Of a stretch of DNA of 64,000 nt, positions 29,355 to 39,348 are shown in pieces. Under the pieces are notes generated by a model. That model searched no databases, had not been told where the DNA came from, and worked only from the letters and a program-made list of their open reading frames with translations. Every line of letters begins with the position of its first letter. Within the stretch, counting starts at the first letter, position 1. Source of the stretch: Variovorax paradoxus (lineage in GTDB: Bacteria; Pseudomonadota; Gammaproteobacteria; Burkholderiales; Burkholderiaceae_C); NCBI RefSeq assembly GCF_009498455.1, contig NZ_CP045644.1, forward strand, positions 4,715,001-4,779,000. The letters run 5' to 3'. Both the position numbers and the translations under genes were made by a program.

Positions 29355-30551
29355 CTAGATGACCTTCGCAATCGACGCGCAGACGTAGTCGATGTTCTTG
29401 CTGTTGAGCGCGGCGACGCACATGCGGCCGGTGTCGGTGCCGTACACGCCGAACTCGTTGCGCAGGCGAACCATCTGGTCCTTGGAGAGGCCCGAGTAGC
29501 TGAACATGCCGATCTGGGTGGTGATGAAGCTCATGTCTTCCTTCACGCCGGCGCCCTTGAGGCCGTCGACCAGCTTCTGGCGCATGGCCTTGATGCGCAC
29601 GCGCATCTCGCCCAGTTCTTTTTCCCACAGGGCGCGCAGCTCGGGGTTGCCGAGCACCGCGGCCACCACGGCGCCGCCGTGGATCGGCGGGTTGCTGTAG
29701 TTGGTGCGGATGGCGATCTTGAGTTGCGACAGCACGCGGCCGGCTTCTTCCTTGCTCTCGCACAGCACCGACAGGGCGCCGACGCGCTCGCCGTACAGGC
29801 TGAAGCTCTTGGAGAAGGAGGTCGAGACGAAGAAGGTCAGGCCGGCGTCGACGAACTTGGCGACCGCCGCGCCGTCTTCCTTGAGGCCGTAGCCGAAGCC
29901 CTGGTAGGCCATGTCGAGGAAAGGCACGAGGCCCTTGGCCTTCACGGCAGCAACGACCAGGTCCCACTGCTCGGGCGTGATGTCGTAGCCGGTCGGGTTG
30001 TGGCAGCAGGCGTGCAGCACGACGATGGTGCCGGCCGGCGCTGCGTTCAGGGCGGCCAGCATGCCGTCGAAGTTGATGCCGCGCTGGGCGGCGTCGTAGT
30101 AGGGGTAGCTCTCGACCGTGAAGCCGGCGTTGGTGAACAGCGCGCGGTGGTTTTCCCAGCTCGGGTCGCTGATCAGCACCGTGGCGTTGGGGTTGAGCTT
30201 CTTGAGGAAGTCGGCGCCGACCTTCAGGCCGCCGGTACCGCCGATGGCCTGGATGGTGGCCACGCGGCCCGAGGTGACGGGTTCGCTGTCGGTGCCGAAG
30301 ACCAGGCCCTTGACGGCGTTGTCGTAGGCCACGATGCCGTCGATCGGCAGGTAGCCGCGGGCCGAGGGGGCCTTCATCATGTTCTGCTCTGCGGCCTGCA
30401 CGCACTGGAGCAGGGGCAGCTTGCCGTTGTCGTCGTAATACACGCCGACGCCGAGATTGACCTTGAGGGGGTTGGTGTCGGCTGCAAATTGCTCGTTGAG
30501 GCCGAGGATCGGGTCGCGCGGCGCCATTTCGACCGCGGTGAACATAGACAT
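29355..30551 (-). CDS. tyrB: Aspartate/aromatic-amino-acid aminotransferase (class I)
   Basis: This 398-aa PLP enzyme moves the amino group between aromatic amino acids or aspartate and 2-oxoglutarate. The PLP lysine is Lys248 (STSFSKSFSLYGERVG). NPTGYD (about 185-190) and FLDMAYQGFG (about 211-220) are the usual cofactor contacts, and the length matches AspC/TyrB. ATGs at 30551 and 30545 both give the family N terminus (MFTAVEMAPRDPILGL). TyrB and AspC are hard to separate by eye. It diverges from uvrB. Confidence 0.9.
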   Translation of the reverse strand: MSMFTAVEMAPRDPILGLNEQFAADTNPLKVNLGVGVYYDDNGKLPLLQCVQAAEQNMMKAPSARGYLPIDGIVAYDNAVKGLVFGTDSEPVTSGRVATIQAIGGTGGLKVGADFLKKLNPNATVLISDPSWENHRALFTNAGFTVESYPYYDAAQRGINFDGMLAALNAAPAGTIVVLHACCHNPTGYDITPEQWDLVVAAVKAKGLVPFLDMAYQGFGYGLKEDGAAVAKFVDAGLTFFVSTSFSKSFSLYGERVGALSVLCESKEEAGRVLSQLKIAIRTNYSNPPIHGGAVVAAVLGNPELRALWEKELGEMRVRIKAMRQKLVDGLKGAGVKEDMSFITTQIGMFSYSGLSKDQMVRLRNEFGVYGTDTGRMCVAALNSKNIDYVCASIAKVI

Positions 30552-30581
30552 GGAAAGGTCCTTTGGGATGAAAGCTTCGCT

Positions 30582-30616
30582 GGCAACCGGAGGAGGCTTT
30601 ATCCTTTCCGGTTGCC
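30582..30616. promoter_or_regulatory. Long inverted repeat in the tyrB-uvrB spacer
   Basis: GGCAACCGGA and TCCGGTTGCC are perfect 10-bp arms with a 15-nt spacer, lying in the 105-bp divergent spacer. Its length and perfection exceed chance expectation for so short a region. It may be an operator for one or both genes or a cruciform/hairpin. It does not look like a LexA box. Confidence 0.5.
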
Positions 30617-30656
30617 TTGAATTTTACCGGCGCCACGCCACCTGTCGGGAACAGCC

Positions 30657-32774
30657 ATGCCAGAGAACACCGAAGCCATAGCAGACCTGAAGAAAGTCGA
30701 CCCGATCGGGCCGGCGAAACAGGGCGAATTCATCCGCTACCCCGGCTCGCCGTTCGAGCTGTTCCAGCCCTATCCACCGGCGGGCGATCAGCCCAAGGCG
30801 ATCGAGGGGCTGGTGGCCGGCGTGCTCGACGGCGAGGTGTACCAGACGCTGCTGGGCGTGACGGGCTCGGGCAAGACCTTCACCATGGCCAACGTAATCG
30901 CCCGGCTGGGCCGTCCGGCCATCGTGTTCGCGCCCAACAAGACGCTGGCGGCGCAGCTCTACAGCGAATTCCGCGAGTTCTTTCCGAAGAACGCCGTCGA
31001 GTACTTCGTGAGCTACTACGACTACTACCAGCCCGAGGCCTACGTGCCGCAGCGCGACCTGTTCATCGAGAAAGATTCGTCGATCAACGAGCACATCGAG
31101 CAGATGCGCCTGTCGGCCACCAAGAGCGTGCTGGAGCGGCGCGACACGGTCATCGTGGCCACGGTGAGCGCCATCTACGGCATCGGCACGCCCGAGGACT
31201 ACATGGAGATGCGGCTGATTGCCCGCGTCGGCGACAAGGTCGGCCAGCGTGACCTGATCTCGCGGCTCATTCGCATGCAGTACACGCGCAACGAGCAAGA
31301 CTTTGCGCGCGGCACGTTCCGCGTGCGCGGCGACACCATCGACGTGTTTCCGGCCGAGCACAGCGAACTGGCGATCCGCTTCGAGCTGTTCGACGACGAG
31401 ATCGAATCGCTGCAGCTGTTCGACCCGCTCACCGGGCGCATCCGCCAGAAGGTGCCGCGCTTCACGGTGTACCCGTCGAGCCACTACGTGACGCCGCGCG
31501 ACAAGGTGCTGGCGGCGGTGGAAACCATCAAGATCGAGCTGGCCGGCCGGCTCAAGGAACTGACCGGCTCGGGCAAGCTGGTCGAGGCGCAGCGCCTGGA
31601 GCAGCGCACGCGCTTCGACCTGGAAATGCTGGCCGAAATCGGCCACTGCAAGGGCATCGAGAACTACACGCGGCACCTCTCGGGCGCGGAGCCCGGCGAC
31701 CCGCCGGCGACGCTCACCGACTACATGCCGAAGGACTCGTTGATGTTCCTCGACGAGAGCCATCAGATGATGGGCCAGCTCAGCGCCATGTACAACGGCG
31801 ACCGGGCGCGCAAGGTCACGCTGGTCGAGTACGGCTTTCGCCTGCCGAGCGCGCTGGACAACCGGCCGCTCAAGCTCGAGGAGTTCGAAAAGCGGGTGCG
31901 CCAGTGCATCTTCGTGTCGGCCACGCCCGCGCAGTACGAAAAAGACCATGCTGGCAACGTCGTCGAGCAGCTGGTGCGGCCGACCGGGCTGATCGATCCC
32001 GAAGTTGAAGTGCGTCCCGCCACGCACCAGGTCGACGATGTGCTGGGCGAGATCCGCATCCGCGTCGAGAAGAACGAGCGCGTGCTGATCACCACGCTGA
32101 CCAAGCGCATGGCCGAACAGCTCACCGACTACCTGGGCGACAACGGCGTGAAGGTGCGCTACCTGCACAGCGACGTCGACACGGTCGAGCGGGTGGAAAT
32201 CCTGCGCGACCTGCGCCTGGGCTCCTTCGACGTGCTGGTGGGCATCAACCTGCTGCGCGAAGGGCTGGACATTCCCGAGGTGTCACTGGTGGCGATCCTC
32301 GACGCCGACAAGGAAGGTTTCCTCCGTGCCGAGCGTTCGCTGATCCAGACCATCGGCCGGGCAGCGCGCAACCTGAACGGCAAGGCCATCCTCTACGCCG
32401 ACCGGATGACCGAGTCGATGAAGAAGGCCATCGGCGAAACCGAGCGCCGCCGCACCCGGCAGATCGCCCACAACGAGGCGAACGGCATCACGCCGCGCAG
32501 CATCGTGAAGCAGGTGCGCGACCTGATCGACGGCGTCTACAGCGAGAAGACCGGCAAGGAAATGGCCAAGCTCGACCTGGAGCGCGCCAAGGTCGAGGAC
32601 ATGAGCGAGAAAGACATCGCGCGGGAAATCAAGCGCCTCGAAAAGCAGATGCTGGAGCACGCCCGCAACCTCGAATTCGAGAAAGCGGCCCGGGTGCGCG
32701 ACCAGTTGGCGCTGCTGCGCGAGCAGGCATTCGGGGCATCGGGCGGCGACAACATTCCGGGGCTGGCGGCCTGA
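30657..32774 (+). CDS. uvrB: Excinuclease ABC subunit B
   Basis: This 705-aa helicase-like protein loads onto damaged DNA from UvrA and positions UvrC. Walker A GVTGSGKT is at about 67-74. The beta-hairpin region has [10 protein letters not shown]. Helicase motifs run from DESH to QTIGRAARN. The C-terminal UVR/UvrC-interaction helix pair ends [19 protein letters not shown]. The length is typical. I see no SOS box upstream, only an inverted repeat. The gene is followed by the isc operon. Confidence 0.97.
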   Translation: MPENTEAIADLKKVDPIGPAKQGEFIRYPGSPFELFQPYPPAGDQPKAIEGLVAGVLDGEVYQTLLGVTGSGKTFTMANVIARLGRPAIVFAPNKTLAAQLYSEFREFFPKNAVEYFVSYYDYYQPEAYVPQRDLFIEKDSSINEHIEQMRLSATKSVLERRDTVIVATVSAIYGIGTPEDYMEMRLIARVGDKVGQRDLISRLIRMQYTRNEQDFARGTFRVRGDTIDVFPAEHSELAIRFELFDDEIESLQLFDPLTGRIRQKVPRFTVYPSSHYVTPRDKVLAAVETIKIELAGRLKELTGSGKLVEAQRLEQRTRFDLEMLAEIGHCKGIENYTRHLSGAEPGDPPATLTDYMPKDSLMFLDESHQMMGQLSAMYNGDRARKVTLVEYGFRLPSALDNRPLKLEEFEKRVRQCIFVSATPAQYEKDHAGNVVEQLVRPTGLIDPEVEVRPATHQVDDVLGEIRIRVEKNERVLITTLTKRMAEQLTDYLGDNGVKVRYLHSDVDTVERVEILRDLRLGSFDVLVGINLLREGLDIPEVSLVAILDADKEGFLRAERSLIQTIGRAARNLNGKAILYADRMTESMKKAIGETERRRTRQIAHNEANGITPRSIVKQVRDLIDGVYSEKTGKEMAKLDLERAKVEDMSEKDIAREIKRLEKQMLEHARNLEFEKAARVRDQLALLREQAFGASGGDNIPGLAA

Positions 32775-32826
32775 TTTTGGCTAGGTCATAAGTTCGCTTT
32801 CTTCAAGCGAGCCGCGCTGGGGTTTA

Positions 32827-32843
32827 CCCGAGCAGAACTCGGG
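32827..32843 (+). terminator. Hairpin between uvrB and iscR
   Basis: CCCGAG-CAGAA-CTCGGG is a perfect 6-bp stem with a 5-nt loop, 52 bp after the uvrB stop and directly before the iscR promoter region. No T-run follows, so it is at most a weak or Rho-assisted terminator. Confidence 0.3.
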
Positions 32844-32853
32844 GGCTTCTGCT

Positions 32854-32878
32854 ATACTTGACCGAAATACTCAACAAC
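32854..32878. promoter_or_regulatory. IscR type 1 box upstream of iscR
   Basis: ATACTTGACCGAAATACTCAA and the next four bases match the E. coli IscR type 1 consensus (ATASYYGACTRwwwYAGTCRRSTAT) at about 21 of 25 positions. It lies about 135 bp before the iscR start. Holo-IscR would repress its own operon here when Fe-S cluster supply is sufficient. Confidence 0.7.
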
Positions 32879-33012
32879 AAAGAACTTCGCGATGAAGGAC
32901 CGACTCCTACCGACTGGTTCACCAGCGTCAGGGGCGGGCAGGGCGGAGACGAAGTCACCGCGGCCCAAGGCTGTGGTGTCATTTCAACGGTAAGCACTTG
33001 AAGGAGCTTGCG

Positions 33013-33549
33013 ATGCGTCTCACTACCAAAGGCCGTTTTGCGGTCACAGCAATGATCGATCTGGCGTTGCGTCAGAACACCGGTCCGGTCACGCTGGCTG
33101 CGATCAGCCAGCGGCAGCAGATTTCGCTGTCGTACCTCGAACAGCTGTTCGGCAAACTGCGCCGCCACGAGCTGGTCGAGTCGACCCGCGGCCCCGGCGG
33201 CGGCTACAGCCTCGGACGCAAGGCGGCAGACATCACGGTCGCCGACATCATCGTGTCCGTCGACGAGCCGATCGATGCCACGCAGTGCGGCGGCAAGGAA
33301 AACTGTCTCGGTGAGCAGGGTCGTTGCATGACGCACGAACTCTGGGCCTCGCTGAACCAGCGCATGGTCGAGTTCCTCGATTCCGTCACGCTGCAGAAGC
33401 TGGTCGACGACCAGATCGCCAAGGGCGTGCAGATCGAGAACAAGCCGGTCGTCAAGCGCGCCATCTCGGCCCAGCCGGTGGTCAAACCCATTCGCGTGAA
33501 TGCGCCGAATTCGGTCTTCGCTCTCGGCAACGTCTTCGCGAAGTCCTGA
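33013..33549 (+). CDS. iscR: Iron-sulfur cluster regulator IscR
   Basis: This 178-aa Rrf2-family regulator senses Fe-S cluster status. The winged helix is at about 2-65 (MRLTTKGRFAVTAMIDLAL, LEQLFGKLRRHELVES). The [2Fe-2S] ligands are Cys92, Cys98 and Cys105 with His108 nearby (CGGKENCLGEQGRCMTHELW). The ATG at 33013 has AAGGAG upstream. An IscR-type box precedes it. The C-terminal tail beyond residue 145 is variable, as in other beta-proteobacteria. Confidence 0.95.
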   Translation: MRLTTKGRFAVTAMIDLALRQNTGPVTLAAISQRQQISLSYLEQLFGKLRRHELVESTRGPGGGYSLGRKAADITVADIIVSVDEPIDATQCGGKENCLGEQGRCMTHELWASLNQRMVEFLDSVTLQKLVDDQIAKGVQIENKPVVKRAISAQPVVKPIRVNAPNSVFALGNVFAKS

Positions 33550-33561
33550 CCTGATGAGTCG

Positions 33562-33583
33562 GGCGGTGCCTGCGGGCATCGCC
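33562..33583 (+). other. Stable hairpin between iscR and iscS
   Basis: GGCGGTGCC-TGCG-GGCATCGCC pairs as a 9-bp stem (one G-U) with a 4-nt loop, in the 85-bp spacer. There is no T-run, so it is not a plain terminator. In E. coli a structure at this spot protects the iscR part of the mRNA when the downstream part is degraded; a similar role is possible here. Confidence 0.4.
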
Positions 33584-33634
33584 TGAGTTTGCCCCGATCC
33601 CAGAACACAACCCCCACGCCAGCCCGAGCCAGCC

Positions 33635-34855
33635 ATGGACGTCACTCCTCATTTCCCGATCTATCTCGATTACGGCGCCACCACGCCGGCCGACCCGCGT
33701 GTGGTCGACGCCATGATTCCCTGGTTGCGCGAACATTTCGGCAACCCGGCATCGCGCAGCCACGCCTGGGGCTGGGAAGCCGAAGAAGCGGTCGAAAAGG
33801 CGCGCGGCCAGGTGGCCGACCTCATCAATGCCGACCCGCGTGAAATCGTCTGGTCGTCGGGCGCCACCGAGTCGATCAACCTGGCCCTCAAGGGCGCGGC
33901 CCAGTTCTACAAGGGCAAGGGCAAGCACCTGATCACCCTGAAGACCGAGCACAAGGCCGTGCTCGACACCATGCGCGAACTCGAGCGCCAGGGTTTCGAA
34001 GTGACCTACCTCGACGTCGAGGAAAACGGTCTCGTCGATCTGGAGAAGTTCAAGGCGGCCATCCGCCCCGACACCATCCTGGCCAGCGTGCTGTTCGTGA
34101 ACAACGAAATCGGCGTGATCCAGGACGTGGTCGCGCTGGGCAATGCCTGCCGCGAAAAGGGCGTGATCTTCCACGTCGACGCGGCCCAGGCCACCGGCAA
34201 GGTCGAGATCGACATCACGAAGCTGCCCATCGACCTGATGAGCCTCGCTTCGCACAAGACCTATGGTCCGAAGGGCATCGGCGCGCTTTACGTGCGCCGC
34301 AAGCCGCGCATCCGACTTGAAGCGCAAATGCACGGCGGTGGCCACGAGCGCGGCATGCGCTCGGGCACGCTGCCCACGCACCAGATCGTGGGCATGGGCG
34401 AGGCCTACCGCATTGCCAAGCTCGAAATGAAGGACGACATCGCCCATGCGCGCCGCCTGCAGAAGCGTCTGCTCGACGGCCTGAAAGACGTGGAGCAGGT
34501 GTTCATCAACGGCGACCTCGAGCAGCGTGTGCCGCACAACCTGAACATGAGCTTCAACTACGTCGAAGGCGAGTCGCTGATCATGGGCATCAAGGGCTTG
34601 GCGGTGTCGTCGGGTTCGGCCTGCACCTCGGCCAGCCTGGAGCCCAGCTATGTGCTGCGCGCCCTGGGCCGCAGCGACGAGCTGGCCCACAGCAGCCTGC
34701 GCATGACCATCGGCCGTTTCACGACCGAAGAAGAAATCGACTACGCCATCTCGACCATCAAGCACAACGTCGCCAAGCTGCGCGAGCTGAGCCCCCTGTG
34801 GGAGATGTTCAAGGACGGCGTCGACATCAGCACGATCCAGTGGTCGGCCCACTGA
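33635..34855 (+). CDS. iscS: Cysteine desulfurase IscS
   Basis: This 406-aa PLP enzyme takes sulfur from cysteine to supply Fe-S clusters and tRNA thiolation. The PLP lysine is Lys208 (SHKTYGPKG), and the sulfur-carrying Cys330 is in [10 protein letters not shown] on the mobile loop. The ATEHK-like His region KTEHKAVLD is near 103-111. The length matches IscS (about 404). It is the second gene of the isc operon. Confidence 0.96.
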   Translation: MDVTPHFPIYLDYGATTPADPRVVDAMIPWLREHFGNPASRSHAWGWEAEEAVEKARGQVADLINADPREIVWSSGATESINLALKGAAQFYKGKGKHLITLKTEHKAVLDTMRELERQGFEVTYLDVEENGLVDLEKFKAAIRPDTILASVLFVNNEIGVIQDVVALGNACREKGVIFHVDAAQATGKVEIDITKLPIDLMSLASHKTYGPKGIGALYVRRKPRIRLEAQMHGGGHERGMRSGTLPTHQIVGMGEAYRIAKLEMKDDIAHARRLQKRLLDGLKDVEQVFINGDLEQRVPHNLNMSFNYVEGESLIMGIKGLAVSSGSACTSASLEPSYVLRALGRSDELAHSSLRMTIGRFTTEEEIDYAISTIKHNVAKLRELSPLWEMFKDGVDISTIQWSAH

Positions 34856-34905
34856 CCCAGGCCAGCCCACGGCTCCACGATTGAACAAAGTTTGAGAGGT
34901 ACACC

Positions 34906-35325
34906 ATGGCATATTCTTCCAAGGTCATCGACCACTACGAAAATCCCCGCAACGTCGGCTCCTTCGAAAAGGGTGACGACTCGGTAGGCACCGGCATGGT
35001 CGGCGCACCGGCCTGCGGCGACGTGATGAAGCTGCAGATCAAGGTCAACCCCGAAACCGGCGTGATCGAAGACGCACGCTTCAAGACCTACGGCTGCGGT
35101 TCGGCCATCGCGTCCTCGTCGCTCGTGACCGAATGGGTCAAGGGCAAGACGCTCGACGAAGCAGCGGCCCTCAAGAACGCGCAGATCGCCGAAGAACTGG
35201 CGCTGCCGCCGGTCAAGATCCACTGCTCGATCCTCGCGGAAGACGCCATCAAGGCGGCCGTGAGCGACTACAAGGCGAAGCACGGCGTGAAGACCGAGTC
35301 GACCGCCGAAGCTGCTGTTCACTGA
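34906..35325 (+). CDS. iscU: Fe-S cluster scaffold IscU
   Basis: This 139-aa scaffold assembles the nascent cluster from IscS sulfur. The three ligands are Cys37, Cys64 and Cys107 with the Asp of GDVM near 39. The HscA recognition motif LPPVK is at about 100-104. A short C-terminal tail ([11 protein letters not shown]) exceeds the E. coli protein by about 10 residues. Confidence 0.97.
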   Translation: MAYSSKVIDHYENPRNVGSFEKGDDSVGTGMVGAPACGDVMKLQIKVNPETGVIEDARFKTYGCGSAIASSSLVTEWVKGKTLDEAAALKNAQIAEELALPPVKIHCSILAEDAIKAAVSDYKAKHGVKTESTAEAAVH

Positions 35326-35326
35326 G

Positions 35327-35650
35327 ATGGCCGTCACGCTGACCGAAGCCGCTGCGCGCCACGTCACCCGCTACCTCGGCAAACGGGGCAAGGGCGTGGG
35401 CGTGCGGCTGGGCGTGAAGACCACCGGCTGCTCGGGCCTGGCCTACAAGCTTGAGTACGTCGACGAGTTCACGCCTGAAGACGTGGTGTTCGAAGACCAC
35501 GGCGTGAAGGTGCTGGTCGATCCGAAGAGCCTGGCCTACATCGACGGCACGCAGCTCGACTTCGTGCGCGAAGGCCTGAACGAGGGCTTCAAGTTCATCA
35601 ACCCGAACGAACGCGACCGTTGCGGCTGCGGCGAAAGTTTTCGCATCTGA
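35327..35650 (+). CDS. iscA: A-type Fe-S carrier IscA
   Basis: This 107-aa A-type carrier has the three conserved cysteines Cys35 (TTGCSGLAY), Cys99 and Cys101 (CGCGESF). It starts one base after the iscU stop. It likely passes [4Fe-4S] clusters or iron to client proteins. A probable intrinsic terminator follows, before hscB. Confidence 0.96.
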   Translation: MAVTLTEAAARHVTRYLGKRGKGVGVRLGVKTTGCSGLAYKLEYVDEFTPEDVVFEDHGVKVLVDPKSLAYIDGTQLDFVREGLNEGFKFINPNERDRCGCGESFRI

Positions 35651-35675
35651 TGCATCGTCGCTGACTGCGACCACA

Positions 35676-35707
35676 GCCGCCACCATGTCATGTGCTGGCG
35701 GTTTTTT
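35676..35707 (+). terminator. Intrinsic terminator between iscA and hscB
   Basis: GCCGCCA and TGGCGG enclose a short loop and are followed by six T at 35702-35707, 26 bp after iscA. It should reduce transcription into hscB-hscA-fdx relative to iscRSUA, unless antiterminated or bypassed by an internal promoter. Confidence 0.55.
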
Positions 35708-35740
35708 CTTGATCTTTAGCGCGGCCCGGCAGGCAGTCTG

Positions 35741-36259
35741 ATGAACCTCAACGACACCGACTTCCAACTGTTCGCCGTCCCGGCGACCTTCGCACAGGAC
35801 CGCGCCGTGCTCGACGCGCGCTGGAAGGAACTGCAGCGCGAGGTGCACCCGGACCGTTTTGCCGCGCAGGGCGCCGCGGCGCAGCGCGTGGCCATGCAGT
35901 GGTCGGTGCGCATCAACGAGGCCTACCAGCGGCTCAAGGACCCGATCCGTCGCGCGAGCTATCTCTGCGAACTCAACGGCGCGCCGCTGAATGCCGAGAA
36001 CAACACGGCGATGCCGGGTGCCTTTCTGATGCAGCAGATGGAATGGCGCGAAGCGCTCGACGACGCCTGCGACATCGCCGCCGTCGAGGTGCTGCAAGCG
36101 GACGTCGAAAGCACCCGCGCCCGCGCACTCTCGTCGCTCGACTGGCTGATCGACGAGAAGGGCGACTACCCCGGTGCCGTTCAGCAAGTGAGAGCCCTCA
36201 TGTTCATTGAGCGCTTCGGCGAGGACGTCGAAAAAAAATTCGATCAGTTGGGACAATAA
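35741..36259 (+). CDS. hscB: Co-chaperone HscB
   Basis: This 172-aa J-protein delivers IscU to HscA. The J domain (about 5-75) carries the catalytic HPD at 36-38 (REVHPDRF). The C-terminal three-helix bundle (about 90-170) binds IscU. The length matches HscB. The ATG at 35741 begins the family motif NDTDFQLFAVP. Confidence 0.95.
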   Translation: MNLNDTDFQLFAVPATFAQDRAVLDARWKELQREVHPDRFAAQGAAAQRVAMQWSVRINEAYQRLKDPIRRASYLCELNGAPLNAENNTAMPGAFLMQQMEWREALDDACDIAAVEVLQADVESTRARALSSLDWLIDEKGDYPGAVQQVRALMFIERFGEDVEKKFDQLGQ

Positions 36260-36265
36260 GCCCTT

Positions 36266-38128
36266 ATGGCTCTTCTTCAGATTTCCGAACCCGGCCAGGC
36301 GCCCGACCCGCACCAGCGCCGCATCGCCGTGGGCATCGACCTGGGCACCACGCATTCGCTGGTGGCCTCGGTGCGCAACGGCGTGGCCGAATGCCTGCCC
36401 GACGACCAGGGCCGCGTGCTGCTGCCCTCGGCCGTGCGCTACCTCGACGGCGACCGCCGCCAGATCGGCTTCGATGCCGTGGCCGCGCGCGCGCAAGACC
36501 CCGCCAACACCATCACCTCGGTCAAGCGGCTCATGGGCCGCGGCCTGGCGGACATCGCGAACCGCGAGGCCATGTCGTATCGCATCGGCGGTGACGACGG
36601 CGGCATGGTCAAGGTGCAGACCTCGGCCGGCGAGAAGTCGCCCGTCGAGATCAGCGCCGAGATCCTGGCCACGCTGCGCTACCGCGCCGAAGACACCTTC
36701 GACGACGAGCTCTACGGCGCCGTCATCACCGTGCCGGCGTACTTCGACGAAGGCCAGCGCCAGGCGACCAAGGACGCGGCGCAGCTCGCAGGATTGAACG
36801 TGCTGCGCCTGATCAGCGAGCCGACCGCCGCAGCCATTGCCTACGGCCTCGATAACGCGAGCGAAGGCGTCTACGCGGTCTATGACCTGGGCGGCGGCAC
36901 CTTCGACATCTCGATCCTGCGGCTCACGCAAGGCGTGTTCGAAGTGATCGCCACGGGGGGCGATTCGGCCCTCGGTGGCGACGACTACGACCACGCCATC
37001 GCCGACTTCGTGCTCGCGCAGACCGATCGGCAGGCTGGCAACGACAACGACCGCGCGGCGCTGCTCGTGGCCGCGCGTGCCGCCAAAGAAGCACTGACCG
37101 ATGCCGAGTCGGTCCTCTTCAGCGCCGCGCTGACGGGCGGCAATGCCGAGTTCACGCTGACCCGTGCGCAGTTCTTTGCCGCCACGCAGGCGCTGACCGA
37201 TCGCACCCTCGCAGCCGTGCGCAAGGCCCTGCGCGACGCGAAGCTCAAGCCCGAAGACCTGCAGGGCATCGTGCTCGTCGGTGGGTCCACGCGCATGCCG
37301 CAGATCCGCAGCGCCGTGGCCGAGCATTTCGGTCGCGAGCCGCTGATCAACCTGAACCCCGACGAGGTTGTGGCGCTCGGCGCCGCGATCCAGGCCAACC
37401 AGCTGGCCGGCAACAACGGCGCAGGCGAACTGCTGCTGCTCGATGTGATCCCGCTGTCGCTCGGCATCGAGACGATGGGCGGCCTCGTCGAGCGCATCGT
37501 GCCGCGCAACCAGACAATCCCGACCGCGATGGCACAGGACTTCACGACCTACCAGGACGGCCAGACCGCGCTGGCGCTGCACGTGGTGCAGGGTGAGCGC
37601 GACCTCGTGTCCGACTGCCGCAGCCTCGCACGCTTCACGCTGCGCGGCATTCCGCCAATGGCGGCTGGTGCGGCGCGCATCCGCGTCACCTTCACGGTCG
37701 ATGCCGACGGCCTGCTGAGCGTGAGCGCCAAGGAGCAGGGCAGCGGTGTCGAAGCCAGCGTGGCGGTCAAGCCCTCGTACGGCCTGTCGGACGACCAGAT
37801 CGCGACCATGCTGCAGGAGAGCTTCTCCACCGCCCAGCAGGACATGCAGGCCCGCGCGCTGGTCGAATCGCGCGTCGATGCCGACCGCATGCTGCTGGCC
37901 ACGCAAAGCGCGCTCGATGCCGACGGCGACCTGCTGAGTGCCGACGAGCGCGCCGCCATCGACGCCTCGATGGCACAGCTGCGCGAAACCGCCAAGAGCA
38001 GCAACGAAGCCGCCGCCATCGAAGCCGCCACGAAGACGCTGGCCAACGACACCGAAGCCTTTGCCGCCCAGCGCATGAACGCGGGCATTGCACGCGCGCT
38101 TGCAGGCCGCAAGGTCGAATCCCTGTAG
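36266..38128 (+). CDS. hscA: Hsp70-type chaperone HscA
   Basis: This 620-aa specialised Hsp70 releases clusters from IscU. The ATPase domain (about 18-390) has [15 protein letters not shown], the phosphate loop [12 protein letters not shown], and the [13 protein letters not shown] motif. The substrate-binding part begins with [17 protein letters not shown]. The length is typical. It follows hscB by 6 bp. Confidence 0.96.
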   Translation: MALLQISEPGQAPDPHQRRIAVGIDLGTTHSLVASVRNGVAECLPDDQGRVLLPSAVRYLDGDRRQIGFDAVAARAQDPANTITSVKRLMGRGLADIANREAMSYRIGGDDGGMVKVQTSAGEKSPVEISAEILATLRYRAEDTFDDELYGAVITVPAYFDEGQRQATKDAAQLAGLNVLRLISEPTAAAIAYGLDNASEGVYAVYDLGGGTFDISILRLTQGVFEVIATGGDSALGGDDYDHAIADFVLAQTDRQAGNDNDRAALLVAARAAKEALTDAESVLFSAALTGGNAEFTLTRAQFFAATQALTDRTLAAVRKALRDAKLKPEDLQGIVLVGGSTRMPQIRSAVAEHFGREPLINLNPDEVVALGAAIQANQLAGNNGAGELLLLDVIPLSLGIETMGGLVERIVPRNQTIPTAMAQDFTTYQDGQTALALHVVQGERDLVSDCRSLARFTLRGIPPMAAGAARIRVTFTVDADGLLSVSAKEQGSGVEASVAVKPSYGLSDDQIATMLQESFSTAQQDMQARALVESRVDADRMLLATQSALDADGDLLSADERAAIDASMAQLRETAKSSNEAAAIEAATKTLANDTEAFAAQRMNAGIARALAGRKVESL

Positions 38129-38141
38129 ACAGAACAATTTC

Positions 38142-38480
38142 ATGCCCACGATCAAGATCTATCCGCATCCCGAGTACTGCCCGCAAGGCGCCGAGATCAC
38201 CGCGCCCGCCGGCACCTCGATCTGCGAGGCCTTGCTCGACAACGACATCAACATCGAGCACGCCTGCGAGATGAGCTGCGCCTGCACCACCTGCCACGTG
38301 ATCGTGCGCGCGGGCCTCGATTCGTTGAACGAAGCCGAGGAAGGCGAAGAAGACCTGCTCGACCGTGCCTGGGGCCTCGAGCCGCAGTCGCGCCTGAGCT
38401 GCCAGACCATCCTGGCGCAGGACAATGTGACGATCGAGATTCCCAAGTACACGATCAACCACGCCAAGGAAAACCACTGA
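38142..38480 (+). CDS. fdx: Isc [2Fe-2S] ferredoxin
   Basis: This 112-aa adrenodoxin-type ferredoxin has the four ligands Cys42, Cys48, Cys51 and Cys87 at the same positions as E. coli Fdx. The fold is ordinary. It follows hscA by 13 bp. A REP-like repeat, not an iscX gene, comes next. Confidence 0.96.
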   Translation: MPTIKIYPHPEYCPQGAEITAPAGTSICEALLDNDINIEHACEMSCACTTCHVIVRAGLDSLNEAEEGEEDLLDRAWGLEPQSRLSCQTILAQDNVTIEIPKYTINHAKENH

Positions 38481-38485
38481 TGAGC

Positions 38486-38563
38486 GCAGCGCCGGGCCGC
38501 CCCAAGCAAGCTCGCACCCCCTCGGGGGGCGGCGAGGACACGAAGTGCCGAGACTGGGGGCAC
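38486..38563. repeat. REP-like intergenic repeat, copy 2
   Basis: The stretch has GGGCCGCCCC, then a CCCCC-TC-GGGGGG hairpin (38517-38529), GACACGAAGTGC (38537-38548) and CTGGGGGC, ending 3 bp before the dnaQ start. It shares the layout and an exact 12-mer with copy 1 (15079-15138). Similar repeats are common in Comamonadaceae. Confidence 0.55.
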
Positions 38564-38565
38564 GC

Positions 38566-39273
38566 ATGAGTCGTCAGATCGTTCTTGATACGGAAACCAC
38601 GGGCCTGTCTGCGGAGAACGGCGACCGCGTCATCGAGCTGGGCTGCGTGGAGCTGTTTGCGCGCAAGCTCACCGGCAACGACCTGCACATCTACTTCAAC
38701 CCGGAGCGCGAGAGCCACGAGGACGCGCTCAAGGTCCACGGCCTGACCACCGACTTCCTGCGCGACAAGCCGAAGTTCGCCACGCTGGCCAAGGACATCG
38801 TCGAGTACCTGCGCGGCGCCGAGCTGATCATCCACAACGCGGCCTTCGACGTCGGCTTTCTCAACAAGGAATTCGAGCGCGCCGGCCTGCCGCCGCTCAA
38901 GACCTTCGTGAGCGAAGTGACCGACACGCTGGCCATGGCCAAGCTGGTCTACCCCGGCAAGCGCAACTCGCTCGACGCCTTGTGCGACCGCTTCGGTGTC
39001 GACCGCTCGAACCGCACCTTCCACGGCGCCAAGCTCGACGCGCAGCTGCTTGCCGACGTGTACATCAATCTCACGCGCGGGCAGGATGCGCTGCTGATCG
39101 ATGTGGCCTCGAACGAGCCTGCCCAAGGCATGACGGTCGTGGCGGTCGACCTGAGCCAGTTCGAACTGCCGGTGATCGCGGCTGCCGAGCATGAACTCGC
39201 CGCGCACGAGGCGGTGTTGTCGCAACTCGACAAATCCAGCGGTGGAAAAACGGTGTTCCGCCAAAACGCCTGA
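38566..39273 (+). CDS. dnaQ: DNA polymerase III epsilon subunit (3'-5' exonuclease)
   Basis: This 235-aa DnaQ-family proofreading exonuclease has the catalytic motifs Asp8-Thr9-Glu10 (DTETTG), HNAAFDVGFL near 89-98, and HGAKLDAQLLADVY near 148-161. The C-terminal tail binds the alpha subunit. The ATG at 38566 follows the REP-like repeat directly and lacks a classic Shine-Dalgarno other than its GGGGG end. Confidence 0.95.
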   Translation: MSRQIVLDTETTGLSAENGDRVIELGCVELFARKLTGNDLHIYFNPERESHEDALKVHGLTTDFLRDKPKFATLAKDIVEYLRGAELIIHNAAFDVGFLNKEFERAGLPPLKTFVSEVTDTLAMAKLVYPGKRNSLDALCDRFGVDRSNRTFHGAKLDAQLLADVYINLTRGQDALLIDVASNEPAQGMTVVAVDLSQFELPVIAAAEHELAAHEAVLSQLDKSSGGKTVFRQNA

Positions 39274-39320
39274 AAAGCTGTGGCATAATCTGAGGCTTCG
39301 CACAGCGCGATACGTGTTCA

Positions 39321-39346
39321 AGACACTGAACTCAAAAGCAGTGTCT
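39321..39346 (+). other. Hairpin in the tRNA-Val leader
   Basis: AGACACTG and CAGTGTCT form a perfect 8-bp stem with a 10-nt loop ending 2 nt before the mature tRNA 5' end. It could help present the 5' cleavage site to RNase P, or close the dnaQ transcript. No T-run follows. Confidence 0.4.
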
Positions 39347-39348
39347 CA

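Noticed and set aside
30552..30656. Search for an SOS (LexA) box before uvrB
   Set aside because: No CTG-N10-CAG-type site was found. The inverted repeat there has a different sequence.
38481..38565. Expected iscX gene after fdx
   Set aside because: The space holds only a REP-like repeat, and no reading frame with IscX features is present.
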